Shown here: positions 34,642 through 44,145 of the stretch, piece after piece
Position numbering within the stretch: the first letter of the stretch is position 1
Layout of the letters: each line of letters starts with the position of its first letter
NCBI GenBank assembly: GCA_027575805.1
Contig: JANBPU010000040.1
Location: 41,070 to 105,069, forward strand
Direction of reading: 5' to 3'
Source of the DNA: Mycoemilia scoparia
Taxonomy: Eukaryota > Kickxellomycota > Kickxellomycetes > Kickxellales > Kickxellaceae
DNA: 64,000 nucleotides
Notes under the pieces: generated by a model
Seen by the model: the letters and a program-made list of their open reading frames with translations, nothing else
Database searches by the model: none
Told to the model about the DNA's origin: nothing
Translations under genes and position numbers: made by a program

Positions 34642-35522
34642 TATTAAGTACAGAAATAATAAGCAACAGGTGCTTATTCAGTAAATTTTGTGTGGAACGT
34701 TGTGTTTTTTTGTGATTTTAGAAAACAAAAGAATAAAGACTGGTTATTCTAGTTACTTTTGCAACACCACAATGAAGATTTATATAGAAAAATGAAGAAA
34801 ATTAGTACATAGAGATATCCAAAGGTCTGCACCTTTACAATAAGGGAGGGGAGGGGAGGGGAAGGGGGAAGGCTAGGCTGCAAATGCCAAGGACTACTAC
34901 AAAAAAAACATTGAGAATAGAATGCTTATGAGTGATTATAAAGATTTTCTTGTCAATGAAAACGAACTCCGCATTATTCATGTAGATTTGTTTTCCAAAA
35001 GATATGCGTGAAGTGAGAGATCAGATGTTGAGAGCTCCAAATAATGCTATACAAAAATGTTGAGAAAATATCGGTTATGCGCTATCATAATGCCATGTTA
35101 TCCTAGTAACAAGAAATTTACATAATTTATGTAGATATTTGTTAGAAATTATGTGGAGAATCAAGGACCTAAATAATAATAACAGCAACAACACTGCTTG
35201 TTTTTGTTGAAAAGATCGAGTTGATTGAATCAGGCTTTACATTCTAGAATAGAAAATTCCTAATCTAAACATGATCTGATAATTTAGTGGCCTTTCCTAG
35301 AGCCGGGATACTGATGGTGGTTTAGGAAGCCCAAGTATAGTGTGATGATAATGATAATACAGGCCAAGGCTAAATATACAGAAAAACTATAACATTGACC
35401 TTTTTGAAAATGTTTTAAATATACACATGCATTGTAACACCATAACAAACTCTTTAAATGACTAAAACATCTATTGGTGGATTTGACCACACAAGAGGGA
35501 AAAGAAAAAGAAAAGAAACAAA
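34642..35522. other. intergenic with G-rich tract and a possible orphan exon
   Basis: Lies between members 3 and 4. Contains a G-run array at 34843-34872 and, on the minus strand, a stretch at 35284-35370 that looks like the second exon of another array member (hydrophobic L-A-C-I-I-I-I-I-T-L-Y-L-G-F after a TTTAG acceptor), but without a credible first exon. Otherwise unremarkable. Confidence 0.4.
34843..34872 (+). other. potential G-quadruplex tract
   Basis: Plus strand reads GGGAGGGGAGGGGAGGGG then AAGGGGGAAGG: five runs of three or more G separated by one or two bases. This meets the usual G-quadruplex pattern. It lies about 200 bp upstream of the start codon of array member 3, on the non-template side relative to a plus-strand gene, so C-rich in the transcribed direction of the array. 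Confidence 0.7.
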
Positions 35523-35911
35523 TCATGTAGAACTACGTCCAAACCAGCCTTTGTATGTGCCCTGAGTACTTTCGCTATTGGTTCTGTGCTCGCCTCGTTC
35601 AGCTAACTCCAAGGAATCGGTGGAGTCGTCTGGCTTGTTGTTTCCAGAGGAACCATTATCTGATTCCTGGTTTCCATTTTTTCTTTTGTAGCGCTTCACA
35701 AGAAAGTGGATAACAATAATAACTATACAAATACAGAATGTTCACAGATATGTGGTTATGAATATTTAGTTAGTTATCATATTATACGTTTAACAGCACA
35801 TGATATAAAAAAAGATATATGAACCTAATACATACGAATTGCAAGGCCAGAAATCACACCCATGGCTATTGGGAGCGAAAGAGTTGTCGCTGTTTCAGAT
35901 GCTTCGCTCAT
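35523..35911 (-). CDS. small single-pass membrane protein, array member 4
   Basis: 91 aa from exons 35911-35836 (76 nt) and 35722-35523; donor GTATGT, acceptor TTTGTATAG, phase 1. The N-terminus is short and Ser/Thr-rich. The membrane segment is L-S-L-P-I-A-M-G-V-I-S-G-L-A-I-L-I-I-V-I-H-F-L-V, followed by K-R-Y-K-R-K. The tail has the L-E-L-A-E-R-G-E motif and ends K-G-W-F-G-R-S-S-T, the same two motifs as member 3. No signal cleavage site. Function unknown; the basic side predicts a cytoplasmic C-terminus. Confidence 0.78.
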
Positions 35912-36562
35912 TATTATCAATGTATAGTATAATTTTTATTGTAGTTGGGTCAAGATAATATAAATGTAAATTTGAAAAGCCAAAATTGTTGATAAATGAT
36001 GTTGAGTATATAATGCGTATAAACGTTTTTTTCAAAAAGAAAACAAACTAATAATTAAACATATTCAGCGGTTATAAGTTGGGATTTATATATAACCAGT
36101 ATAGTTCTTTTGTATGGCTTATTTCTGAAAATAACTTACATTAAAGGCCAATGAAAGTGATACTATATGGTCAAAAAGCAGCACTATTGAGAAAAATACT
36201 CGATTATGTTTTTGGGATGATAAAAGACAGTACTTGTTGATTAGCATGATGTTTACATAATTTATGTGAATATTTATTTTTCGCACTAAAGTAAAAGAAA
36301 ATTGTGATTTTTAGCATTCTTTATGTGGATATACTTATGACTGTTTAGATTAGAGTGCATCTTTTTAAAGATACAACACAAGTCATGCATGGATACAATT
36401 CAATAGCTACTAACATATGATAAACTTTTATTTATTTAATGGGTAATGGCAATAAGTAATGAGGATAATAGTATAGAAAACTACTGGCATATAAAAAATT
36501 GACATAAAAGAATTGGGCATATAATCAAATAGTATAAGATGATGTATCAGACATAATTAAAG
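35912..36562. other. intergenic
   Basis: 650 bp of AT-rich sequence with no open frame of interest. It should contain the promoter of array member 4 and the 3' end of the 272-aa gene. Confidence 0.5.
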
Positions 36563-37465
36563 CTAATTAAATACGGTTGGGTTGACAAAGTTAGAAACAA
36601 TATCAAAGTTGTCCTTTACAGAGCAATCCTCCATCATGTTAAATATGTAGATAGCAGATTTCGAGATCACCCCCTCGATGGATTTATAGTAAGTGCCCAC
36701 ATGAATAGACAATTTTCCACCAGTAAAAGATATCAAGTCAATATTAAGAAATAACTTTTCGTGGTTAGGTTGATAAGAATAAACCAACAAATGACTTAGT
36801 TGTTCAATTATCACTTTTTGCTGGCTCTGTATTTCCTTCAAAAAGTTGACATCAAGACTCAAGAGGGTACCAGATAGGTATTCTTCAGTGGTTCTATACA
36901 TATGTTTGACTAAATTTAAAGCAAAAGGAAGGGTGTAGACTCTGGCAATGTAATATTGATATGGTGAGAATTCGAGTGAAATCTCGCAGTCAAATTGTGG
37001 GTAAACTATATAGGGTTTATCAGCTTGAATACATGGAATTGATTGTGTGGTTCGATTAATCCTAGTAAAGGACATGTAATTTTGATCTACAGGGTTCCCA
37101 GCATCCAATTCCATATTTATTGAGACAATATTTTGAATACTGCTGCCACAGGGGTGGTTGAGCAAGAAGTTTTGGTCTACTCCTAGAATAAGGCTTTCTG
37201 GTTGGTTTAGTATGTCAATGTAGTGATATTTTTTGCCCCACCATCTAAGAAATCTTAAAAAGAGTGTGAAGTTGATTAACAGGCCTGAAGCGGTTGGGTT
37301 GGTCATTTTTTTCGCTTCTCCTCCAAATCTATTGGGATCTCGGACATCTGAGCCTATTCAAAATCAAGCAAAGTCAGTGAAAATATTTTTATTATAGTTT
37401 TGGGGATAGTGAAGCTACTAAGCATGTATTTACTTGCCAGAAGAAGCATCCGTGTTTTGTTCCAT
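36563..37465 (-). CDS. uncharacterised 272-aa protein
   Basis: Two exons, 37465-37438 and 37353-36563. The join keeps a clean frame only if the intron uses a GC donor (CTG|GCAAGT) with an AATAG acceptor; GC-AG introns with exactly this GCAAGT consensus are a known minor class. If the first exon is wrong, translation could begin at the internal Met at 37306, giving 247 aa. The protein is soluble-looking, with aromatic-rich stretches (F-L-R-F-L-R-W-W-G-K-K-Y), an S-P-Y-Q-Y-Y-I-A-R-V-Y segment near residue 140, and a possible helical part E-I-Q-S-Q-Q-K-V-I-I-E-Q-L. No family is recognised. It sits between array member 4 and the Rogdi homologue, in the same orientation. Confidence 0.65.
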
Positions 37466-37869
37466 AGTTATTTTTGCAATTACCGATTTTAGAAAAGTTT
37501 GTAAGGTTTTAGCATCTAGGATCTTTCTGCCAATTTATTCATTCCAACGCTAGTAATACACTAATGGCAATCATGAAAAACTTGCAAAGTGAATGAGTAG
37601 AGGAGTCAATAATTAAAGAAATTGAAAATAATCAGTACTCAGTCACACAAATAATGGTAGGAGCAAAAAATTGAATTTTTACTCTGGAACTCAAAATACT
37701 TGATTTTGTTACTCTAATCCTTAGTAATAATTGAACGTTCTCTTGGAATCGTAAACAGTTTTTTATATCACAACAATTACTGTTTTCAAACATGGTGGCT
37801 TGTTTGAGAGCAAACCAAAAATAAACACCATTTGATATGGTATGCAAAAAAATATAACACAATGTAATA
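37466..37869. other. intergenic
   Basis: 404 bp between the 272-aa gene and the Rogdi homologue, same orientation. The minus-strand open frame at 37632-37898 overlaps the Rogdi stop region in another frame and is not supported. Probably a promoter/terminator spacer. Confidence 0.5.
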
Positions 37870-39587
37870 TTACATAGATGGCTGAAGAAAACTATCAAGC
37901 TGAAACTTTGTTTGTTCTAGCAGCTCCAAAGCTTCATCAAGCAGTTGTCTGCTAACCTGCAGTTCCTCCAACGATGATTCTAAGAAAACTTGGGATCTGA
38001 TCCTTACAGGCTTATCATTATGAAGTCTACAAATAACAGAAAGCAGATATAACGAGTTTATTATTTTGTAAGCAAGGATTATCAAGAGAAAGTCCAGTAG
38101 AGGTAAGAGTCGTAAAGACTTACATTTGCTGTGGCTGTTGCTGCTGATGTAGTGCTATTGATCCAGATGAGGAACCTGATGAAGCTGTCAAGTTAAATTG
38201 CTTTCGTGACAGACTCTGGAATAGACCAGAGTGCTTTCCTTGATTAATATACTTGAACAGATAAAGTGAAAGTACCAGCTTTCCATTTTCCTGAAGGGAA
38301 TAGGCAAAAGCTTGGTCATCTGGAAGAACAGGATTAAAGATCTACAGAAACGTTGAGTTCGAGTCATTATAGAATCCTGGTATTAGGGCATCATGGGTGG
38401 CCATAAAGGAATATTCGCTTACCTCAGCTCCACATTTTCCCAGAATCTGGGGCTGTGATTTATCAGCAGATGGGCTTGTTCCAAACAAGTTTTGCGGTTC
38501 AATACTTCTTTTTGCCAAGATAGTATCACGAATTATATCATCCATTGCCTATCACAACGAGCAATGTATATATTTGAGAAAATCATGGTAAATTCACAAG
38601 TCAATTATCCACAAAAATCAGGGTGTGTGGATTACCTCAGATGCTAGCATCTTTTCTCTAAAAATGAATTCCGAATCGATGGTTTCGATAATGAGCTGTA
38701 TATAGTTGACACATGTCAAAAACTATGGAGATGCAAACACACAAGTATTTATAGTTTGTGTATACCATCACAAATACTTTTGATGCACTATAGTTTCGTA
38801 GCTTTACCTCTTTTATTACAATTGATTGATTAGCCTGAAGTTGTAGGTTCCATGGCTTATCGTGGTGATACTTTGGAAGAATTGTTTTTATATTCTATTC
38901 AATGCTGTTATTTATTAGTTTCAAATTGTGATGTTAGAAACGTAAATGACATAGGTGCCTTCAAACCTTACCATGTCTGTTATAAGGTGACCATCGACAG
39001 TAGCATCTCCCGCAAGACCCTCACTATATAACCAGATATGCAAAGCAAATTTAGCATAGGATCTATTTTGGATACTGAGAGCTATAATAAAAATCCCTAC
39101 AGATTTCCAACGAAATGTATTTGTTTAAGTTTGCCTATATATTATGTATAAATATACAATGATTTTAATAAGTCGTATGTATATATCAGTAACTAGGGAT
39201 AAGTTCCAAACACCTACAGCTATCTTGAGTTTTATGATTGTCGGTCTTATATATGATATTTGAGACCTACAATGTAAATTATACAGGTAATATAGTTAAG
39301 ATGGTAATATTAGTGTGGAGACTAACACTAAAGTGTTTCTTTGGTACTATTACATAGATTGAGCTTATAAAATTGTGAATGAGATGCGGTTGTATATGAT
39401 TCATAAACATGAAAAATTGGATGTTTGCATACCTGCTGTAGAGTATTCTTTACTTTATTGAGGCACTCTTTGAACTCATTTTGCAGAAACCAGGCTGCTT
39501 CACTCTCCTAGATCAGGAAATATCATTATTTAAATAGCAATCAAGGGCCAAGTGCTGCTAATTTAAAGCTGTTCAAATCTTTACCAT
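37870..39587 (-). CDS. Rogdi/RAV2-family protein (V-ATPase regulatory RAVE/rabconnectin complex)
   Basis: Nine exons can be joined with consistent phase: 39587-39585 (just ATG), 39507-39433, 39266-39214, 39023-38972, 38894-38808, 38695-38636, 38548-38423, 38341-38124 and 38026-37870. Together they give 276 aa; human ROGDI is 287. Recognisable pieces are E-A-A-W-F-L-Q-N-E-F near the N-terminus (compare E-W-L-L-Q-E-E), G-D-A-x-V-D-G-H-L followed by K-P-W-N-L-Q-L-Q (compare K-Q-W-K-L-Q-Q-I-Q), I-F-N-P-V-L-P-D-D (compare M-F-A-P-T-L-P-S-D) and a C-terminal helical leucine-rich segment. Rogdi and yeast Rav2 belong to the complex that promotes V1-Vo assembly of the vacuolar proton pump. The third-exon donor AG|GTGTTT is the weakest junction, and the single-codon first exon needs transcript support. 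Confidence 0.8.
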
Positions 39588-39979
39588 TATTGAAATAATA
39601 TTATTAAAACGCCTGATAACCGCCACTCGCTTAAGCAATATGGTTTAATAATTTTTAAATACAAGAAAGCCTGTGTAATACCTATATCGATGTAAACTTA
39701 AACAAGTAGTAACTTTAGTTACTAAATTGATCGTTATGGGTAAAATATAAAAATTGGGGATATTTCCTATCTACCATTTTTATTCAAACATAAGTAAAGG
39801 TTATAGGAAAAATGCTATAATATAGATAACGGCTTTGAACATGTCAATAACAAAGACACTATTTTTGTACTACAAATTAACAACACCGACAAAAACAGTC
39901 ATCATCATCATCTTCGTTACCACACAAAAAAACAGATGAAACTTTTGTGGAAAGACATTGAGAATATAAATGTATGTCA
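39588..39979. other. intergenic, Rogdi promoter side
   Basis: 392 bp, AT-rich, between the Rogdi start and the stop of array member 5. Nothing beyond a likely promoter is visible. Confidence 0.5.
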
Positions 39980-40364
39980 TCAAGTTCTTCTAGAAGAATG
40001 AGAATTTGGCCCAAAGTATGCAGAAATGGGATGGCTCAGAACAGAGTCTTGAGCTTGAGTGGCACCATCTCTGCTATCAGGCCGATGGCTCATTTCACCT
40101 AGTTCGAAATTGTTTGACCGTGCTGCAATTGCTGCCTCTCTTCGCTTATAGGCCCTTCTTTTAACGATAAAAATGTAGGTCCAATTTACTAAAAGCATGT
40201 GTAGATGTATAGGTATAATTAGTGTTTTAGTAGTATGTTGTGTTTGTTAAATTTATAATTGTCGCTAATATCAACTTACCAATGAGTCCAAAAGCAATAG
40301 CACTTGCAACTGAGCAAGCAATAATGACAACCTTCCTTTCATCATGGCCTGTGTAGCTTCCCAT
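39980..40364 (-). CDS. small single-pass membrane protein, array member 5
   Basis: 97 aa from exons 40364-40280 and 40188-39980; donor GTAAGT, acceptor CTTTTAG, phase 1. A 10-residue polar N-terminus is followed by a membrane segment K-V-V-I-I-A-C-S-V-A-S-A-I-A-F-G-L-I-V-N-W-T-Y-I-F-I-V, then K-R-R-A-Y-K-R-R. The tail contains A-A-I-A-A-R and F-E-L-G-E-M-S-H, which match member 1 (A-A-I-A-E-R, V-E-L-G-V-V-T-H). Near the end I-S-A-Y-F-G-P recalls the W-F-G of members 3 and 4. Separated from member 4 by the Rogdi and 272-aa genes. Function unknown. Confidence 0.78.
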
Positions 40365-41015
40365 TGTGTATAGGATTTTTGGTGGTTCTGATAGATAAAT
40401 TTAAAGGTCTGGCAGTGTGTTTTTTTTTTGAATATTTAAAGAAATAGTTTTTGTATTATAAAAGATATGAACAAATATTTCTATAGTTGAGATAGTTTAT
40501 TTGGCTTTTATACAGAAAACTCGCCAAGGTTAATGAAGAGGATTTGTGTAGTCAGATATTTTTTGTATCAATGCTCCTCGATATTTGGTATGCGAGAAAT
40601 TTTTCGGATGATATATCTAAGCGTATATATACAATATAATGGCATTGATTCACAGCTAAAATATACACGATTACTCGCATGATATTTGCGCAACTATTCT
40701 CCAAGATCTGCGATAGAAGCGGCGAGGCATTGCAGACTGCCACAAATAGGCCAGAAAATAAAAATTAGTCCCAAAGTCAATGGTGCTTTATTACCTTTCT
40801 AAAGAGCATAAAGCCAAGCTCTTTTTGAACAGATATATCAGGAATTACGATATTTGACCAAAGGCCAAAACAGAGCTCTCTGGTTATTACGAAAGAGAAT
40901 TGGCATCTCATCGATTCTTGGGTAATTCCAGCTTATTTTTGTGCAGATTTATTTAGCTATCTCTATGGTCACTGTCTTGTTAAGCCGTTCGCATAGGGTC
41001 ACTTGTAGTAGCGTT
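40365..41015. other. intergenic between array members 5 and 6
   Basis: 650 bp; short minus-strand frames only, one starting at a GTG. A GTAATA that could be a donor lies near 40790 but has no exon to go with it. No gene supported. Confidence 0.45.
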
Positions 41016-41321
41016 TTATGTGCTGGATTTTACATTATCATTAGGGTTAGATAGATCAATATTAGATGCCAGTTGTTTTTCTCCTTTCTTTTTACGACGT
41101 GTTGCAATATGCGTGATAAATATGACAACTATAATAAGGAATTTCATGTATTTGAATGTATCAAAAGTCCGGCTTATACTTGTATATATCATCTAGAGAT
41201 CCAATATATATATAATTGAGTAATAAGTAATGGGTGTATATTTACCAATGATGAATATGAGTATGCCCACAATGACTAATGGGATTATCAGGGATTGGAG
41301 TGTTTTAGAGGTAAAGCTCAT
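41016..41321 (-). CDS. small single-pass membrane protein, array member 6
   Basis: 62 aa from exons 41321-41246 (76 nt) and 41128-41016; donor GTAAAT, acceptor TTATTATAG, phase 1. Nearly the whole protein is a membrane anchor: S-L-I-I-P-L-V-I-V-G-I-L-I-F-I-I-V-V-I-F-I, then T-R-R-K-K-K and a polar tail of 25 residues. The anchor is closely related to member 2. Being so small, it would be missed by routine gene finding; support comes from matching exon-1 length, intron position, phase and anchor sequence. Confidence 0.72.
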
Positions 41322-42240
41322 ATTGCAATGTCTATGCTTGTTTGAAAATTATTGAGCTGTTTTTTATTACTGTTATATTGGATATGCTGTATCTAGAGAT
41401 ACGAAATCATATTAAATGATGTAAGAAAGAGAGAGGATGAGCTGAATGGTCTTATGAGGTATACTTAAAGCAATATTTATTAAAAAACTTAATGTATTGG
41501 ACTTTTCATGGTTTGTAGTTTAACATATGTCGTATCGTGCTAGTGTTCAATGCAAAAGCCAGTTGGGAACAATATCCGTTAAATTTCTTTGAGTAATCAT
41601 CCTTGATATCTTTTTATAACGCAAATCTTTCAAGTTTCTTTTTACAAATACTAATGATGTTGTTTTGATATATTCCTTTTGTTCTTTTCTTGTCTGCATC
41701 AGCAGTGATCCATTTGTCTATCTAGCATCAAGCCTGAGTATCATTTAGATTTCATGTATGCATCTTCTGTCTTTTGAATGGATATGTAAACAATTCCTTT
41801 CAACTTTGCAGTATACAATCACCATGCTTAACTTACACAGTGTAACCATTACACAGGCAAAGATTTCTTTGGCGTATTTTATGTCAGTAAATCATTTGTA
41901 AAATTTGAAAAAGGTGTTAAAATAAATTATCATGAGAGTGCGTTTAGATAGCGAAATTCTGTTTTGATCAGGGCCGGCTGTATCATATTGTGTACTGATA
42001 ATCATTATAAATTTCTTTCAAAGACGTGGTGCAATCTGGTTATACGCAGCCATTGGCATTAAAACTATATATGGTTTTTTCTATACCCAAAAGGTTGAAT
42101 TTATCTACTAGACGGAGATATGGCTCGAGTTCGCAAGCTTTTCCATAACTGCCACTTCCACCATAGCATTAGTCAAAAGTTGGGCTATGGACATACAGAC
42201 GCATACATACATATATATATAGGCAACTTTATGTACGTTA
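41322..42240. other. intergenic, array member 6 to SDR gene
   Basis: 919 bp with no long open frame. It includes the promoter side of member 6 and the 3' flank of the dehydrogenase. No feature stands out. Confidence 0.5.
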
Positions 42241-44145
42241 CTATTCATCCTCTATAGGCATTGTATGAGCGTATCCTGTGAAGTTTTTGAATACGTCTCG
42301 AGTGATAATATACTACAAATCAAAGAAAACAACATGATTTTAACGATGTATATAAGCAAGTCATCAACACCAGCCAATTCAAGAAAAGACTAGAGAGAGA
42401 GGAAGGATACTTACATCATTAAACAAATCTCTTATAAAGTCTGGAAACATCCCATAAAGTGGACTTAAATTTGCGGTAAAGGGCATAAATGCTTGTTGGC
42501 CAACACCATTATGAAGTATTTCAAAAATCCGATTGGCTACAAGCTCAGGCTTTAGGACTGGAAAAAGGAACGGGTAGCTAATTTTTGTTCCATTAAACAT
42601 TCCTGTATCAATAAAGCTAGGATAAACTGCTGAGACCTGAACATTAGAATCTTTATATCTATTCGTACAAAAAGACCAAATAGCATGCAGTTGAATTATT
42701 GGCATCACAGCAATCTTGGCGATTATTATTGATTTTGTGATATATATATGTACACTTACGTTGCTAGGAGTTCTTGTCTTAAATTATTATAAAGCATGTG
42801 CAGAGCAGCTTTAGATGCCGAGTAAGAGACTGAAATAATCGATGTAGCGCAATATTGCATTAGATTAGTGATGCCAGAAATTGGGTTGCTATTGTGATTA
42901 CACTGTACACAATGGTATTGTTACTTGCCTATCTTATCGCACCCAAAGAATGCCAGTACAGATGACACAAACAGCTAGAAAAAGGCATTAAATGTCAGAA
43001 CTATATACAATACACTTTCAGCAGAGCAAATAGATGATATTGGAGGCTAAATAAACACTTACAATGTGACCATTTTTGTTTTTGAGCATTCCCGGCAAAA
43101 ATTCACGAACAAGTATATAGTTCGATAGGTAGTTAACATTATTGACTCTAAGGTTTGAAATGAGAGTTCATTATGGTTAAACAGGACAACAAGTATATGC
43201 GTGGAGGCTATACAAGACTTTTAGTTGAATTAATAAACAATGATGCATGATAGAAGTGTTTACCTTTCAATGTCATCGTCAGTCTGGTCGAGCAAATTCT
43301 TGAGGCTAACGGTACCAGCATTACAAACCAACACATTCGGCTGTCCGACTTCCTCTTTAACTTTTTTGCAAACCGACTTTACATCGTTCTTATTACCAAG
43401 GTCAACTCGGTAATACTTTATTCTGTTTTTCAGGTCTAGTCAGAAAAACAATCCATATGCCTTTATCTGAGGAGCTTGAAAGATATTCTCTGTGATAGAG
43501 CTTTGCTTGTTGTATTCATTTCTGCTTGGCGGCAACAAAAATGTACTTACTATGGAATGGACTATGTAACCTAAATGGCTGGATGTCAAGAACTACAACA
43601 GTAGCCCCATGTCCAAGCATCTGGCGGGCTAGTGAATATCCAACACCATGGCTGCCTATATCGGTATATTTGAAAGGGCGCCATAAAGTCAGTAATGATT
43701 TTCAAGACAGGCAATGATGAATACAAGCCAATTATAGAATTGGTATATTTTGCATGTAGGTTCAAAAGATATCCGTGCCGGTATGCTGCGGTGATAAATT
43801 CAGTACCACGATCGTGGTTCTGATATATGTGTGTATATATATGAGATGGCTTGATGGTTCAGGTGTAATAAAAGACTTACCACCAGTCAAAACAACAACT
43901 GAAGATTTCCAGTCGATCTCCTTAGCAAGGGGAGGTGCAGCAGTTACCCATTGAGAGATTTTTGCTACAAGATAGAAGGAGGGAAATATACTAATGAATG
44001 GCCATGGCTGTTGAATGGAAGTTTGGGAGTGCAAGATTAATCCAACAACAAATGGCAGTACAACGCCGAAAGGGAACTTGAGGAATAAGTAAACAAACGT
44101 GTCTATATTAAATCCGGGCTCAACACACAGACGGAAACCTGCCAT
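42241..44145 (-). CDS. membrane-anchored short-chain dehydrogenase/reductase (SDR16C/RDH-like)
   Basis: Eight exons: 44145-43881, 43655-43551, 43435-43264, 43147-43063, 42974-42929, 42829-42760, 42658-42415 and 42312-42241, giving 352 aa. Two hydrophobic segments in the first 65 residues would anchor it, probably in the ER. The Rossmann motif T-G-G-S-H-G-V-G spans 87-94, split by intron 1. V-V-V-L-D follows, where an acidic residue after the second strand often favours NAD(H). N-A-G is at 162-164, the catalytic Ser near 213-214, and Y-S-A-S-K (Tyr227, Lys231) completes the active site. V-Y-P-S-F-I-D-T-G-M is typical of the retinol/steroid/fatty aldehyde dehydrogenase branch. Intron 5 needs a GC donor (ATAG|GCAAGT) with a TTTCAG acceptor, and all other junctions are GT-AG. 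The substrate is not predictable. Confidence 0.85.
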
